A stretch of DNA of 64,000 nucleotides, taken from positions 1,240,001 through 1,304,000 of the forward strand of contig NW_026944386.1 in NCBI RefSeq assembly GCF_033439725.1, read 5' to 3'. Below are positions 32,628 through 44,499 of the stretch, in pieces. Under the pieces are notes generated by a model. It was not told the origin of the DNA, ran no database searches, and was given only the letters and a program-made list of their open reading frames with translations. The stretch comes from Neurospora tetraspora (taxonomy: Eukaryota; Ascomycota; Sordariomycetes; Sordariales; Sordariaceae). The position numbers and the translations under genes were made by a program. Positions within the stretch are counted from its first letter, which is position 1, and each line of letters starts with the position of its first letter.

Positions 32628-35443
32628 TCAAATAGTAGCCCCAACAGCATGCTGATCCATAACAAGACTAGCGCCCTCCTCCGCAGTACTCGGAGTCGCC
32701 AGCGTGACCGTGACATCAGGATCCTGAGCATACACCCTCAAGCCAACGACGCAAACGGCGTTCCAGGGAATCTTGCCCTCCTCATACTCGATCTTGGGCT
32801 CCTCCTCCTCCTCTTCCTCGTCTTCAGACAGGTCTTCCTGGACCTCTTCAGCCGCCGCCGCCGGCGCCCTTGTCGTCTTCTGCTCCTCAACAGGTACCTT
32901 TTCTTCCTCTTTCTTTTCTTCACGTGCGGGTTTCTCCTCAATCTTCTTCTTCTCTGCAGCAGCAGCAGTACCTTCCTTCTTTTCACCAGCCTTCTCAGTC
33001 TTCTTTCCTTCACCAGCGGCAACGTCTGCGGCGCTCTTGGATGATGATGAAGGGGCACTTACCTTCTTGGGTGGTTCCTCATGCTTCTTCTCACCATCCT
33101 TCTTCTCATCATCCTTGGACTTTTCCTCGACAGCATCCTCAAACTTCTCCTCTTCCTCCTTCTTCTCTTCTGCTGTCTCCTTCTTTTCCTCCTTCTTATC
33201 AGCCTCCGTACCCGTACCGGAAGTGGCCACGGTAGAACCTTCAGGCATATTGATGGTGATCTGCACCTGTTTCTGCTTCCTCTTCTCTCTGCGCTCCTTT
33301 TCACGCATGGCCTTGGCCTTGGCCTTCTTCCTCTCCTCCTTCTTCTTCATTTTTTCTTTCCTCTGGGTAATGATCTCGTCCTCGTCGTGGACGCCACCCT
33401 TGGCGTGGGCGAGATCGTACTGCATGCCGATTTGGCGGAGTTTGGTGGGGTTCTCCTCGGCCCTGTTATAAGTTGTCGTTAGTTTACCAGTACTTTTTCA
33501 TAACGAGTTAGGCCTGGGGTTTTACAACATACCATCGGGTGACGACATCCTCAACCATACGCTGGCTGGTATCTCGTTGGACCGTGATCTTGGGCAAGAC
33601 TTCGTAGCGCCCGGGCTCGAGATCGAGCTCGCAGCTGACCGATCGGGAACTCCAGTCAAGGGTAGGACGCACGCGGCAGAGCTGCTCCTTTCCGTCCTTG
33701 TCCTGTAGGACGAAGTGGAGGATGAACCTGTACTGTCCCTCAAGGCCTTGGAAGTAGCGCTCATCAAGCTACAAAGAACTGTCAGTAAAAAGGAATAGCC
33801 GGGATAAAAGGGGATGGGTCACAAACCTGGCTCAGTACAATTACCACAGTTCCTTCCTTCTTGATTTCGATGACAAACTTCTTGTTCAAGTAGCCGGCAA
33901 TCCAGCCAACCGTGACAGTGGTCCATTGCTGAACGACATTCCATTTGTCATCAAAGAGACGAGTGCGGTAGAGGTACATGAAGTTATCCAGCATGTCTTG
34001 ATAAGACATCCAGAACTCGCCATCGTCGCCGAACTTGTGGTCGAGTTTCCTGAGCCTGTTGAGCATTATCTTCAGTCAGTCTCTGCCATGTTATATGATT
34101 GGCAACCCTCAAGTCTTGGAAGTAACGTACCAATAGGGCGTCCATTCCTTAGATCCGTCCGACCAAGGCCCATCCCACTCGCCAGTTCCCCACGGCGTCC
34201 GCTCACCCCAGGGGTTGCGAATCTTCACCAATCTGACCTTCCTGCCATCCTCATCAACCTCCTCTGTGGCCTTCAGGATAGAATAAGCGTGGCCGTTGGC
34301 TATGCTACCTCTCGTATCGGCATGGCCATGGGCAGAGCAGGAGAAGACGAAGTCGCCATTCGAGTTCACCAGCTCCTTCCACAGCTTGTCCTTCCGCAAC
34401 ACCCTGTTCGACTGCAGCATGGCAGACACTCCACCCGTCATGTCTTCGACGCCTTCACCAGGCCAGCCGCCGGAAATGGCTTCATAGTCACCGTGGACTT
34501 TGGCATATGCTTTCTCCAGGAGGGGCAGCCATGTCTCGTTCGGATCAGAGCATTGGGAAAAGTAGAGGGCTTCGGACCCTGTCTGCTTATCCTTCCGGTG
34601 CTTGCGCCCCTTCTTGCCAGTCGGATCGTACTCGTCGTAATGGTGCCGGTAGTCCTCTTCCGTCAGGTAGAGGTTGTCGTCGACAACGGTGCTGATCCAC
34701 TCGCCATCCTTGAAGAAGACGAAGCCGTAGACGCCGACTTCCTCGTCGCGGGCAACGCAGACCTTGTCCATGAGATCCTTGCGGTGGGCGATGGTGGCCA
34801 CGGCAGCCAGCCACCAGCAGTCGCCGTCACAGCCCTGCTTAATGTCAGATGACGAGTAGCCATCCTTGGTCCACTGGGGTGATTCAAAGATCCAGTCGAG
34901 ACGGTGGACGGAGCCGGGGGAGAAAGTTTCACGCCAACCAGCCTTAACACCCTCACGGCCTTTCGAATCTTTGGGTGCCGGTGTTTCGAGGGCATCTTCG
35001 GCACTGCGAGGAGCTCCGCGAGACCGAGACTTGGCGCCCTTTTTGCCTTTGGTGGCTCCTAGGTCGTACAGCTGTTGGAGCTCGCCGTAGAATTCCTCTA
35101 GATCAGCGTCATGGGTGAGTCCGTGGAGGCAGTTCCGGATGTCAAAGTCACCCTCGATGTCGAAATCCGGATCGGTGAACTTCTCGTTGGTGCGCTCGCA
35201 TTCCTTGACAATGCGCTTCACCTTCTCCTTGCATTCCTTGACGGCGGCCAGGTAGCTATCCGTGGCATTGCGGGATGAGCTGACACCTTGTGGCTGTGAG
35301 GGTGGTAGGAGAGTCTCATAGAGGCTGCGCGGGAAGATCCGAGTAACCTTTCCGGGTTTCTTGACGAAGAACTGGTCCCAGAATTCGGTGACGAGTTCTT
35401 GGGGGGTCTTGTTGAAGTCTTTCTTCTTGGCGGGGGTGGCCAT
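32628..35443 (-). CDS. Calpain-family cysteine protease with lysine/glutamate-rich tail
   Basis: An 870-residue C2-type (calpain-like) protease. The triad is intact: Cys209 in CDGDCWWLAA, His385 in NGHAYSIL and Asn410 in KIRNPWGER. A C2-like/domain-III region follows, with FILHFVLQDKDGKE and LEPGRYEVLPKITVQR. The last ~270 residues are extremely Lys/Glu/Ala-rich and probably a long charged helix or disordered region, ending in a more ordered patch (IPWNAVCVVGLRVYAQD). I see no EF-hands. Four exons: 34131-35443, 33827-34055, 33533-33768 and 32628-33462, with introns of 75, 58 and 70 nt. The layout differs from PalB/Rim13, the pH-signalling calpain, because no N-terminal MIT domain is evident; the cellular role is unknown. 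Confidence 0.88.
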
Positions 35444-37093
35444 GGTGATATGAATGCGCTTGTAAGAAGGATAACCACGAAGAAAAGAAGTAAGTTGAGT
35501 AAGGTGACTATGGCCTTGGGTATCAAGTGGCTGAAACGTGATAGCAAGCAGTTAACAACTCAGAGCCAAAGACAAGTATAGGAAGCCTCGAGGAGGAAAA
35601 GACCAACGCGCCCAACTGGGCAGCGCCTTGTAACTTATAATCCATAGGCCAAAGCCTATCAGCAGGCCAAGGAAGAGGCCTTCAGCTATAGGATGGCAAG
35701 GTATCACAATCTTACCTCCTGGGGGTTGGCCGACAGCCTTACAGAAGGATAATGTGATCCAAAACCCATCCACGTCAGCGGGACTAAGCAGGGTGTATTG
35801 GCAGTTAGTGCACCCCAAAGACCCCAGATAGATTGTGATCCATCATGTTTGCCCGTTAGGTTACCGGCCAAGGTGATAGTCTGATAGACGATTCGTCTTC
35901 AATGTGTTATAGTGAAGGGGTTGCACCGAGGCTCTGCATGGTGACATTCGTTTCACCCGCGAGGTTCTCACAACGAAGTGAACGAACGCAAAGAATTCAA
36001 GAGAAGCTTTAACCTGGAGAAGCCTCATCAAGACGTTACCAGTATAGGGAGTAGTGACTGAGTATGGTCAAGTGCTGGGCTGGAAGATGAGGCATCAGAT
36101 TGTTGTGTGGTCTGGCGGCACAAGCTCCCAGAGCAACGAGGAGGGGGTTGTGGAAGGGCTGAAGAGAAGGAATTGGCCATGTCCTTGTAGGGCAACTAGC
36201 TTGATGCAGCTGCTGTCCAATCGTTGAACATGCTCACGTTTCCGTCCCCGGTATCAAAAAGCCCGGCCCGCGCCCGGAGAGAGGCAGTTACGTACCTCTA
36301 CATTTCTGTCTCAACGTCCTCTTAACAGGTCATCGCCGTGCGATACGATTCCTAATGTCGATTTCCATATCTTGAGGGGATAAGGTCAACGTAGATTCTG
36401 GAATAGTAAGACGTTTTCGAGACTATCATTGTGAAATTGTTAAGCGTCAAAAACATGTCATCACGAGGCTTGCTCCCGCTAAACCGTCTCACCTACATCA
36501 TGCAGTCAGCAGCGGCGGCCGAGGCTAGTAGCCCACCATCAGTGGCGTAGTGTACGATCGAAGGATTCAATCGTGCGCGATATGGTTTCTGTTGGCAATG
36601 TTTGCATTATTAATCTTTTTTCAGCTCGTCTCAGCCTCAGGTCCTATCAAGTTGTTTTTGTAGAGGCGAGCGGTTACCGGCTTTTCTTCAGCAGGCAGCC
36701 GGAACATGTGTACAGGTTGGCGTGGGCGCGTGGCTCCGGTGAATATTCACCTCTTGTTGAGCAGGCAGTAGCACTTTTGCAGCATATTGAAGCTAATGCT
36801 ACCGTGATAACGTTGAATAGTCATAATGGCTCGGCAATTGTCATGGCTGGGTGAAGCTGCTGGTTGCTTACTGAGCTATCATCAGACTTTAAGCGTATGA
36901 CTGAGGGGGAACATCCTTCCTTGTCATCAGTGCGATGTTTCAGCCTTATTGATGCCGTAGCCAAAAAAGACAACGTCGTCCTGTGGTCATCGAGGAATCG
37001 GTAATGCCATTTCAGACGTTTACAAAGGTTGAAGTATCCAGGCTCCCTGCCGCTGTGAGGGTGACCCGAAGAGCAAGCACCGGCGCAAAAAAC
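35444..37093. other. Gene-free stretch upstream of the calpain gene
   Basis: Calpain promoter and leader, and the 3' flank of the HET-domain gene. Frames up to 93 codons give no recognisable protein. A GC-rich patch lies near 36262-36285. I see no repeat or RNA gene. Confidence 0.5.
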
Positions 37094-39824
37094 TCAAATG
37101 ATGAATATCTTTTGCCAATCATCCATTGCCTCTTCAGGATCCGTCTCGTACATTGGGAGCACCAACGACTTGGCTGCCAACTTGATCTCCATCGAGGCTA
37201 TGCACGTGGCTCTTTGGTACTCTGTTGCTGCATCGATGTTGGCCTTTAACACGGACGCCGCTGTGTTCGAGATCTTTGCGTGCGCGATATCCATATACAC
37301 CAAAGCCTGTTCAAGGTAGCCGGCAGCTTTTTCGGCGTGGATATATCGCATGTTGTACCAGTAAGAACTGAGGCCCGCAAAATCGTACCATCTCGGACAG
37401 TATCTGTCACCCTCCTCTCGCTGTCGAGTTGGCAGCTTCTGCCTGTATAAGAGACGATCCTTAGCAAGTAAATCAAGTTCTTCGGAAATGCTTGCGTTTG
37501 GCACAGTTTCCGCCTCAGTTGCCTTGCGTGTAACACTTAATAGGCGCATATTCTCGCCCAGTGTCTGTAGCCGCCGCCGTTGTTGTCGGAGCTTCTCTTT
37601 CATCTCTTCACGAGAAGACAGCGAAGCAGTCATCAGTTGACCTATGATCTCGGACCAGAGATTTGACTGTCCTGCAAATGCCTCTTCTAAGTCGCTCAAT
37701 ACTATGATCTCGGACCAGAAATTTGACTGTCCTGCAAATGCCTCTTCTGAGTCGCTCAATACACCACGCCAAGCAAAGGCATCCTTTCCGAATCGGTGTA
37801 GAACACCGTCCCAAATCAAGTTGACCCGCTCTCTGAGATCTTTAAAGAACGTTATCTGCCAGGCAGAATATTCCATATGGGGTGCGGAGCACATTTCGGC
37901 TAGCTTCAGGTGCAGAGCTTGAGTGTTTTCCGTGCGCAATCCTCCGAGGAAACCGGTAGAAGCATGCAAGACAGTCCACTGTGATATTAGTGCAAGATCA
38001 TCAGGATAATCCGCCCTAATATCCGAACCTTCTAGTGTGGTGCTAACATAGCATAAGCCGACAAATGTAAAGAAGTCTTTTCTAGGAAGCCCATCGCAAG
38101 TATTCTTTCGCACCGGGCGGAGGGCTACCGGTACGTCGAACCCGCGGAGGAAATAGATGCAGTCATCAAATTCCGAGTTGTGTGGTGCGGTGATGCTGAA
38201 GAAATCCCCCCAGAAGATAGCATGTGTTGAAAAGTGATGTCGTTTAAACTTTTTCGTCAGGCTTGTTAGCCTAATCCCATGGACGCGCAGCGTACCGGTA
38301 GGCCCATGAACTGTCGCCTTTGGAAGGGTGAGCTCATCAGATATGACATCAGTCCTGTTCCGAACCCATCTATCTTCACCCCAACGACGCAGCTGCCATG
38401 GGTACTGGATGCATTCATCGGGCGCTGCGACAGAATGCAGCTCTACATGTTCCATTCGTAGCATGATTCCCCAGTCGCGTGAGAGGAGGCGCCAGTCAGG
38501 TACCCAAGATGGCAGGTTCCTCGACTTTGTGTATCCGCTGGCGTAACGGAGGATGTTGACTTCTCCATGTTTGGTCAAGGCAAATGCGGCTAGACCAGTA
38601 TATCTACAGCTCGAGTCAGCGTCTATAGAATGATTGATGACCAAGTACTCTTGTTAAGCAGCCGCTTACACCTGTTCGACTGAGAGAGAGTAGTCCCCGA
38701 TTAAACCATCAGCTGCAGCCCCTATGATGACCCCAAGAAGGGCGAATATTTTGTCCCGTGGATCAGACGCCTGTGAAGACCAGGAGTCCATCACCAACTT
38801 CACCAGGTGACCGGGCAACCTGTATTTGCGTTTCTCGAAGTCTTTGATCCAGGGAAGGAATGTCCTTGAAGCATGTCCCTCAGCAAGGGCATCGACAATG
38901 GGCCACGGTTGCCACGATGATCCGTCGGTGACCCAAGCTTTTCGAGCAGCGGCAATCTCCTGGATTATCCAGCTTCGGAAGAAGTAGTAGCGTTTTAGTC
39001 GACTGTCCATCTTTTCCCAATTTTTCTCCCATTGATTGCGAGTTATTGTTGGCTGTTGTCGTTTGACTTTGTAAGTCCACTCTATATCCACCTGCTTTTT
39101 TTTCATTGCCGATATAGATGACCACCTGGGTTGCGGTCGCATATATTATGGGCATCAACTGAATCTGATGGGTGCGCTCGGTGTCGTTTTCCTGGTTGAT
39201 ACAAATTGCATCGACCCATATGCGTCGGTCGGCATTAGGAAGACGGAGGGCGCGTAAAGCCGCCTCACAGCTGACCGTGATGGGAAATATGCTCCATTCG
39301 CGTCCCAGGTAAAGCTTCCTCGTCCTGCTCGAGTTTCCAGATGCAGTGCCCCAGGTGTAAGATAGTGCCTCATATTCAGGGAAGTATTTGAGTTGGCAAA
39401 CTTCCAAGCGGCCATGCAGTGGATCAGACTTGTTGCCGCTGCTGAGATGCAAGATTCGAATACTGTCCGAAGACAATGGTTCGCAAGAAGAAACTCCATC
39501 ATTGGCTTTCATACTTTGGGGTCGCTCGCTGGATTGCCTGCTCGTCTCGTCGTCCCATGGTTCGGTACCGAGAATGTCTGCGATCTGTGATGAGATATCG
39601 CAACCGTTGGAGTCGTAGCAATGAGTCTCGTAGTCAACAGAAGCTGGCCAGTGCAGCGATAGGCCCTTTGTCTTGTCATGATATAGTACCGATGGGTTTG
39701 ACGGGACCTGACTGGGTGACAGGTCGCCCAAAGGCGCCAACGAGTCGCAACTCATGCAGAAGGGTATGCCGTCAACCAAACAGACATCTGGTCGACCACA
39801 CGATTTTCGATGCCATGAGATCAT
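37094..39824 (-). CDS. HET-domain (heterokaryon-incompatibility type) protein with a frame anomaly
   Basis: The N-terminal part carries the HET signature: YEALSYTWG, RRIWVDAICINQENDTERTHQIQLM and ATQVVIYIG, then WIIQEIAAARKAWV and DPRDKIFALLG. HET domains mediate fungal allorecognition and trigger cell death when incompatible partners fuse; many family members have no tested role. The start is the ATG giving MISWHRKSCG. A 66-nt intron at 38604-38669 joins SLSVEQ to VYTGLAAFA. Between VVIYIG and the WIIQE part the frame changes near an eight-T run (39096-39103 on the + strand). Either the gene carries a frameshift there, or a 73-nt intron (39053-39125) with no good branch point removes VVIYIG and gives an 863-residue protein. 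The C-terminal ~500 residues are not a known domain and contain a 20-residue tandem duplication. Confidence 0.8.
37643..37762. repeat. 60-bp tandem duplication inside the HET gene
   Basis: Two 60-bp units (37643-37702 and 37703-37762) differ at only two positions that I can see. The unit is a multiple of three and encodes two copies of VLSDxEEAFAGQSNxWSEII, so the frame is kept. Confidence 0.95.
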
Positions 39825-41703
39825 ATTGGCTGACAATTTGATTTTATTGCCCCCAAAGCTGGGACTAGTTGCGAAATAGACGACAGGGGGTTGAGGATCT
39901 TGAATCTGTGAACTGAATGTCAGCAGAAAGGCTCGGCGTTCTATTTGGCGGGGACATGTTAAACTGACAATGATGGGGTCTCAGCCCCCTTATGAATAGG
40001 CATATGAACATACTTGTACAGCCAAACCAAACGGCGCTTATTGGCTGCTGTTGCTTGTTGGTGTCAAGATCCGGCTAACAAGGGAACGGAGGGGCATTGA
40101 TCGTCATGGTGTTGGAGTGGGTGCCTGACTTGTCAAGAAACGAGGGCGGGACCATTTTGAGGGGAAGTTTGAAATAGATGCTTTCTCTCATCGCTCCTTC
40201 CTCTCATCTGTCAAATAACAAGCTAGAAGTAAGCAACGTTCAACTGAGACAACTGTGTGGAGGAAGAAAGCGAAATTGCAGAACTGTCCTAGACAGCCTG
40301 CAGTGGTAAAGATCGCCTGTCAGATCTCTGCAGGGGAATCGAAGCAAGAGACTCATTCGTTCCTTGCTCTTACCTACTCAAGGGAGTACACGCTGTTATG
40401 ATCGTACACACTTGGACTCCAAAATCGTGACTCGATGTCTTCATATGTGCCTCGGAAACGGTGAAGATGTTGCTCAGGCATGAATCTAAAACAATTCCGC
40501 GACTGGTCGGCAGAAAAGTTACATGTGAATACTGAAAAGGGAGGGTGTAAAATGCGACACATCGATGACAAGTTCGCATGGAATATTATGTAAGTTATAC
40601 CACAGGCCTCGGTTTTGATTGGAGGCTCCGGAAACGGAAAGAGGACGCATGATCACACCTTCTTGGCGGTTTTTCACCTGAAGTTTTTACCGTGTCTTTT
40701 GCTTTTATTTATGATTTATCATTCTTCACTCCTCTCTTTTTTGGCATTTTCGTTATCCTTCTCCATTGCTCAATGAGCACGAGAAACATGTGACAACTTG
40801 CTGATCTCCTCGGTAACTTAAACACCGATACCTACCTAGTTCAACACCCAACATTGACCATCTCGAAGATCCCGTCATCAGCTCTGGGACAATCCAGGCT
40901 TCAAGACCCCACCTGCTGTTTCCAGCCGTTGCCCCGTTGCTAAAGGTGTGCAAGGAAAGTTACAGCGGTTACACACTGTGGCCAGCCCTGCAGCAAGGCA
41001 CCTGTGGGCGTCCATCCCCTCCTGTCCAGCGGCCCTGACGAATGACGTGCTGGCGGACAAAAGGAACCCCTGCCGTTTGGTGTTCCGGGCTGGCCGCTCT
41101 GTTGCATCCGATCCTTCAGGTTCCATCCACATGGGGAACGCCGCATGCAATTGAGCTCGCGCGACAGTGGAGGCCAATGAGGTTCCCGCGGTGCCGGCAA
41201 CAAAAGTATTGATTACGGAACTTTGACAAGAGAGCCATTTTCCCCGAGACGAACCGCCAATTCTACCTGCTGCCGTACTGCTGCCTCGACGACCATTGCC
41301 GTGTGGAATCAACATCAATCACAGTCGCATGACCGAACCCGTAACCACTCGAGAACGACACAGTCACGAACCACAACCGAAAAGGACCGCGGCGCTATAC
41401 ACATCGAGAGTCTGACGAAAAGCGACAGGCCGAGGCAACCATAACCCACGAGTCCACGGGAACCCGAACAGAACACCAAGAAGCGGAAGTTGTAGAAAGA
41501 GAAATCGGAGAGAAGATCGGCATTTGGGAGAAAGAGGTAGAGGAGCAGCACACCAGATACTACAACAACGGCTGGCTCGGAATCAACATCGAATCGCCGC
41601 CATCCCCCTGCGAGGAGCCGCCGGCCTGGCTTAGATGAGCAGTAAACTCAACGCCCGTTGCGTAACCACCAGATCCAATGGGAGCCTCCACACTCGATAA
41701 GCA
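39825..41703. other. Divergent spacer between the HET gene and the gluconeogenic regulator
   Basis: A 1.9-kb region. The first part is HET promoter; an AT-rich patch lies at ~40680-40760; the last ~400 bp is probably the leader of the regulator. Frames up to 146 codons on the minus strand look non-coding. Long leaders are common for this regulator class, so 5' UTR introns are possible but not provable here. Confidence 0.5.
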
Positions 41704-43815
41704 ATGACGGGAACAGAAGCCACGGAGAAGCCCAACGGCAAAGAGGCGGGGACCAAGGACAACAAGTCCGGAAGCGACACCAAGGCCAAGGATCACCATC
41801 CCACGCCCGCAGACGATGTGCAAAAGGCGCCCAAAAAGCGCCGCAAGGTCAATCATGGTACTTACTATATCCATGTCCCTTTTCCGCTGTCTTTCTGCCT
41901 ACGTTACTTGATCGCTTGTCTTCAGCTGGCTAACTTGTCTGGTGCGCCTGTTGTAGCCTGCCTTTACTGTCGCCGATCTGTAAGTCGACCAACATGCACC
42001 GCCAATACCCCATCTCCTGCCGTGCCAGTTACCTAGGCTTCGTACATGGGCTACCGTAACTGCCATAGCACGGAGTCCTGCAGAACACCCCGCTCGGTCT
42101 CGATATACACAAACTTTACTAGTTATTCTGGTGGCTGACTATGTTGTTTTGGTTACCTTAGCACATGACGTGTGATCTTGTATGTGTCTTCCCCCCCTTC
42201 GCCAAGGTGGAGCTATAGCTAACGAATTCCTCGTAACCCTTTATAGGAGAGGCCTTGTACAAGATGCATCAAGCGAAATATCGGCCATCTCTGCCACGAT
42301 GAGCCTCGCGATACCGAGTCACGCAAGGCCAAGAGCGCGCTTGCAACTTCGACCGTACTTGACTCCGAGTCCCAGTCGGACATTGGGCGCAGCGCTTTGG
42401 ACAAGACCATGAGACCACCCGGTTTTGACGGCGGTATGGGAAATGGATCTGTCCAGGTAGCAAATGCTGCAGCAGTAGGCCGGGGCGCTCCTCTCCAGCT
42501 CGTGCAACCAGCTTCTGTTGCTGGCATACAAGCCAATGCCCTGGGTGGGAGCATGAATCAGTGTGAGTGTTGGCACTGAATCCTCCTTCTGTCCGTCTTT
42601 CTCCACTATAGTCAGTTGCTGAATTTGCCTAACATAGTTGCCGGTCTTCCAGATTCTTGGTTAACCACTCAAAACCACTATCACGACATGCACAACTTCC
42701 ATCCAAACTACATGGTGGCACCTGAGGTCACCAATGAATTCAATCTACTGAACGAATTCTTGTCGGCAGGCTTGCTTGAGGAGTCGGCCTTCATGTCGGA
42801 TGACCATGGCCTAATATTGGGAGCAAACCAGTCTGCCGTGTCGGGGTTGTCTAATGCCAATAACAACGCCAACGACGCTAGCAGTAACAACAAGGGAAAC
42901 AGCAGCAGCAATAGTGGCATGCTCCCCCCAAGTGCCACACAGGGGACCTCGATGCTACCCCCAAGTAGCGACCAAGCAACGGCGATAGGGAAGCCGGCGA
43001 GTACAAACTTGAAAGATGCCCGGGATGCATACTATCTTCAGGCGGCAGATCCATCCGGAAACGACACACCGGAGGAGCGCATGCAGCGCTTGCTTAGAGC
43101 CAAGTACGAGGCCGGACTCCTAAAACCATTCAACTACATCCTTGGTTATAAGAGGCTCTCGGATTACCTGGATGGACACGTGTCGCCGACGTCAAAACAG
43201 AAGATTCTGAAGCAGATCGATCGATTCCGACCCAAGTTCCGCGAAAAGATTCAAATCTTGACTGATATGGACCTGGTCATGGTGGAAATGTGGTTCGAGA
43301 GGACCCTGTTGGAATACGACCGAGTTTTCGCCAGTATGGCCGTTCCAGCCTGTTGCTGGAGACGAACCGGACAGATTTTCAGGGGAAACAAAGAGATGGC
43401 GGAGCTCATAGGTGTGCCGGTAGAGAGTTTGCGAGGGGTAAGACACACAGCACCCATGCGCCGCCATGGAATACCTCTAGCTTTACGATGCTGACTTTGT
43501 TTTGCTTAGGGGCAAATCGCTCTGCATGAGATCCTGACGGAAGAGTCGAACGTGAGATACTGGGAAGAGTTCGGCACAATAGCATTCGATCCGGCTCACG
43601 ATACCCTGATTACAGCGTGTTCGCTCAAGAACCCCAATGACGACAAGGGGACCAAGGTCGTGAACTGCTGCTTTTCTTTCAGGATCCGCAGGGACGATCA
43701 CAAGATGTAAGTGTCTTCTGTTGTTTGTTGTGAGGACATTGATGTAAAGGTGATGCTAACCAGCACATGCAGTCCGAGCTTGATTGTGGGCAACTTCCTA
43801 CCACATGATCCATGA
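41704..43815 (+). CDS. Zn2Cys6 / PAS transcription activator of gluconeogenesis (ERT1/AcuK/AcuM type)
   Basis: A 511-residue regulator. The binuclear zinc cluster has Cys at 53, 56, 63, 69, 72 and 81 (KVNHACLYCRR, HMTCDLERPCTRCIKRN). Its RPCTRCIKRNIGHLCHDEP stretch is typical of ERT1/AcuK/AcuM, known activators of gluconeogenic genes such as PEPCK and fructose-bisphosphatase. A conserved block (WLTTQNHY, NYMVAPEVTNEFNLLNEFL) and a C-terminal PAS-like domain (~390-495: CCWRRTGQIFRGNKEMAELIGV, ILTEESNVRYWEEF) fit the family. Seven exons: 41704-41857, 41957-41979, 42162-42179, 42247-42562, 42653-43437, 43510-43706 and 43773-43815. Exons 2 and 3 are only 23 and 18 nt, so the zinc cluster is spread over four exons. 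At the fourth intron an alternative TAG acceptor (exon from 42638) is also in frame. AcuK and AcuM orthology cannot be separated by eye. Confidence 0.9.
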
Positions 43816-44499
43816 CAGCGTTTTGTACATACGCTACCACAAGATTCATTTCACAAAGTAGTGCCCCTGTGAGCCACATTGGCGATGGACAATTCCTCAC
43901 TTGTTTGCCAGAGGCAATTGCTGGCTTTGGTCAGGAAACAAGTGCAGTGAGCATTACGTGGGTTTGCAACAATCCATCATTTAGAACGAGCGCTGCCCAA
44001 AGACATGCTTGAGGCGGGGCTTTTCTGTTGCATATTATTAATGGGCAGGATATGCATTTCGCGCAAACCAATAGATGGGGGAAGGAGTAGGGCAACAAAA
44101 AGGGAAAGAGGAAGGTCGCGCCTTCCGCGGAAAGAGAGCAAAGGGGCTTCTTTCGGTGATGCCTAATTCCGATGGGCACACCTGGGGAAAGCTTTATCAA
44201 TATCACTCCATGTTCCTCGCTTGACACCACAAATTGCAAGCGTTGTGACTTGGAACTACGTTGTATCTTTGACTGTGATTGATCTACTATTCCTTGGTTG
44301 TTCATTCTTTCCCTCCCTGATCTTTTCAGTACTATCCTGCTTCGAGCGACCCCCCTGGTCCTTTTCGCTGCGCCAAATCTGCCATGCGATCGCCTCATCC
44401 GGCGTTCTGTCCGGCGAACACGGCTCGAGGATAACCAGTCACAGACAAGGCAATGTTGGTGGCGCTTCGTGTTGCGTTTTCTCAATCCCAAGGCGCAAC
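43816..44499. other. Spacer between the gluconeogenic regulator and spo22
   Basis: 3' flank of the regulator and promoter of spo22 on the same strand. The frames here have no recognisable product. Confidence 0.5.

Noticed and set aside
35444-37093. Possible decayed transposon or RIP-mutated DNA in the gap upstream of the calpain gene
   Set aside because: Base composition is ordinary, there are no terminal repeats, no strong loss of CA/TG balance by eye and no transposase or reverse-transcriptase-like frame.
40878-41318. A 146-codon minus-strand frame before the gluconeogenic regulator
   Set aside because: It overlaps the expected promoter and leader, and its Gly/Ser/Ala-rich translation matches nothing.
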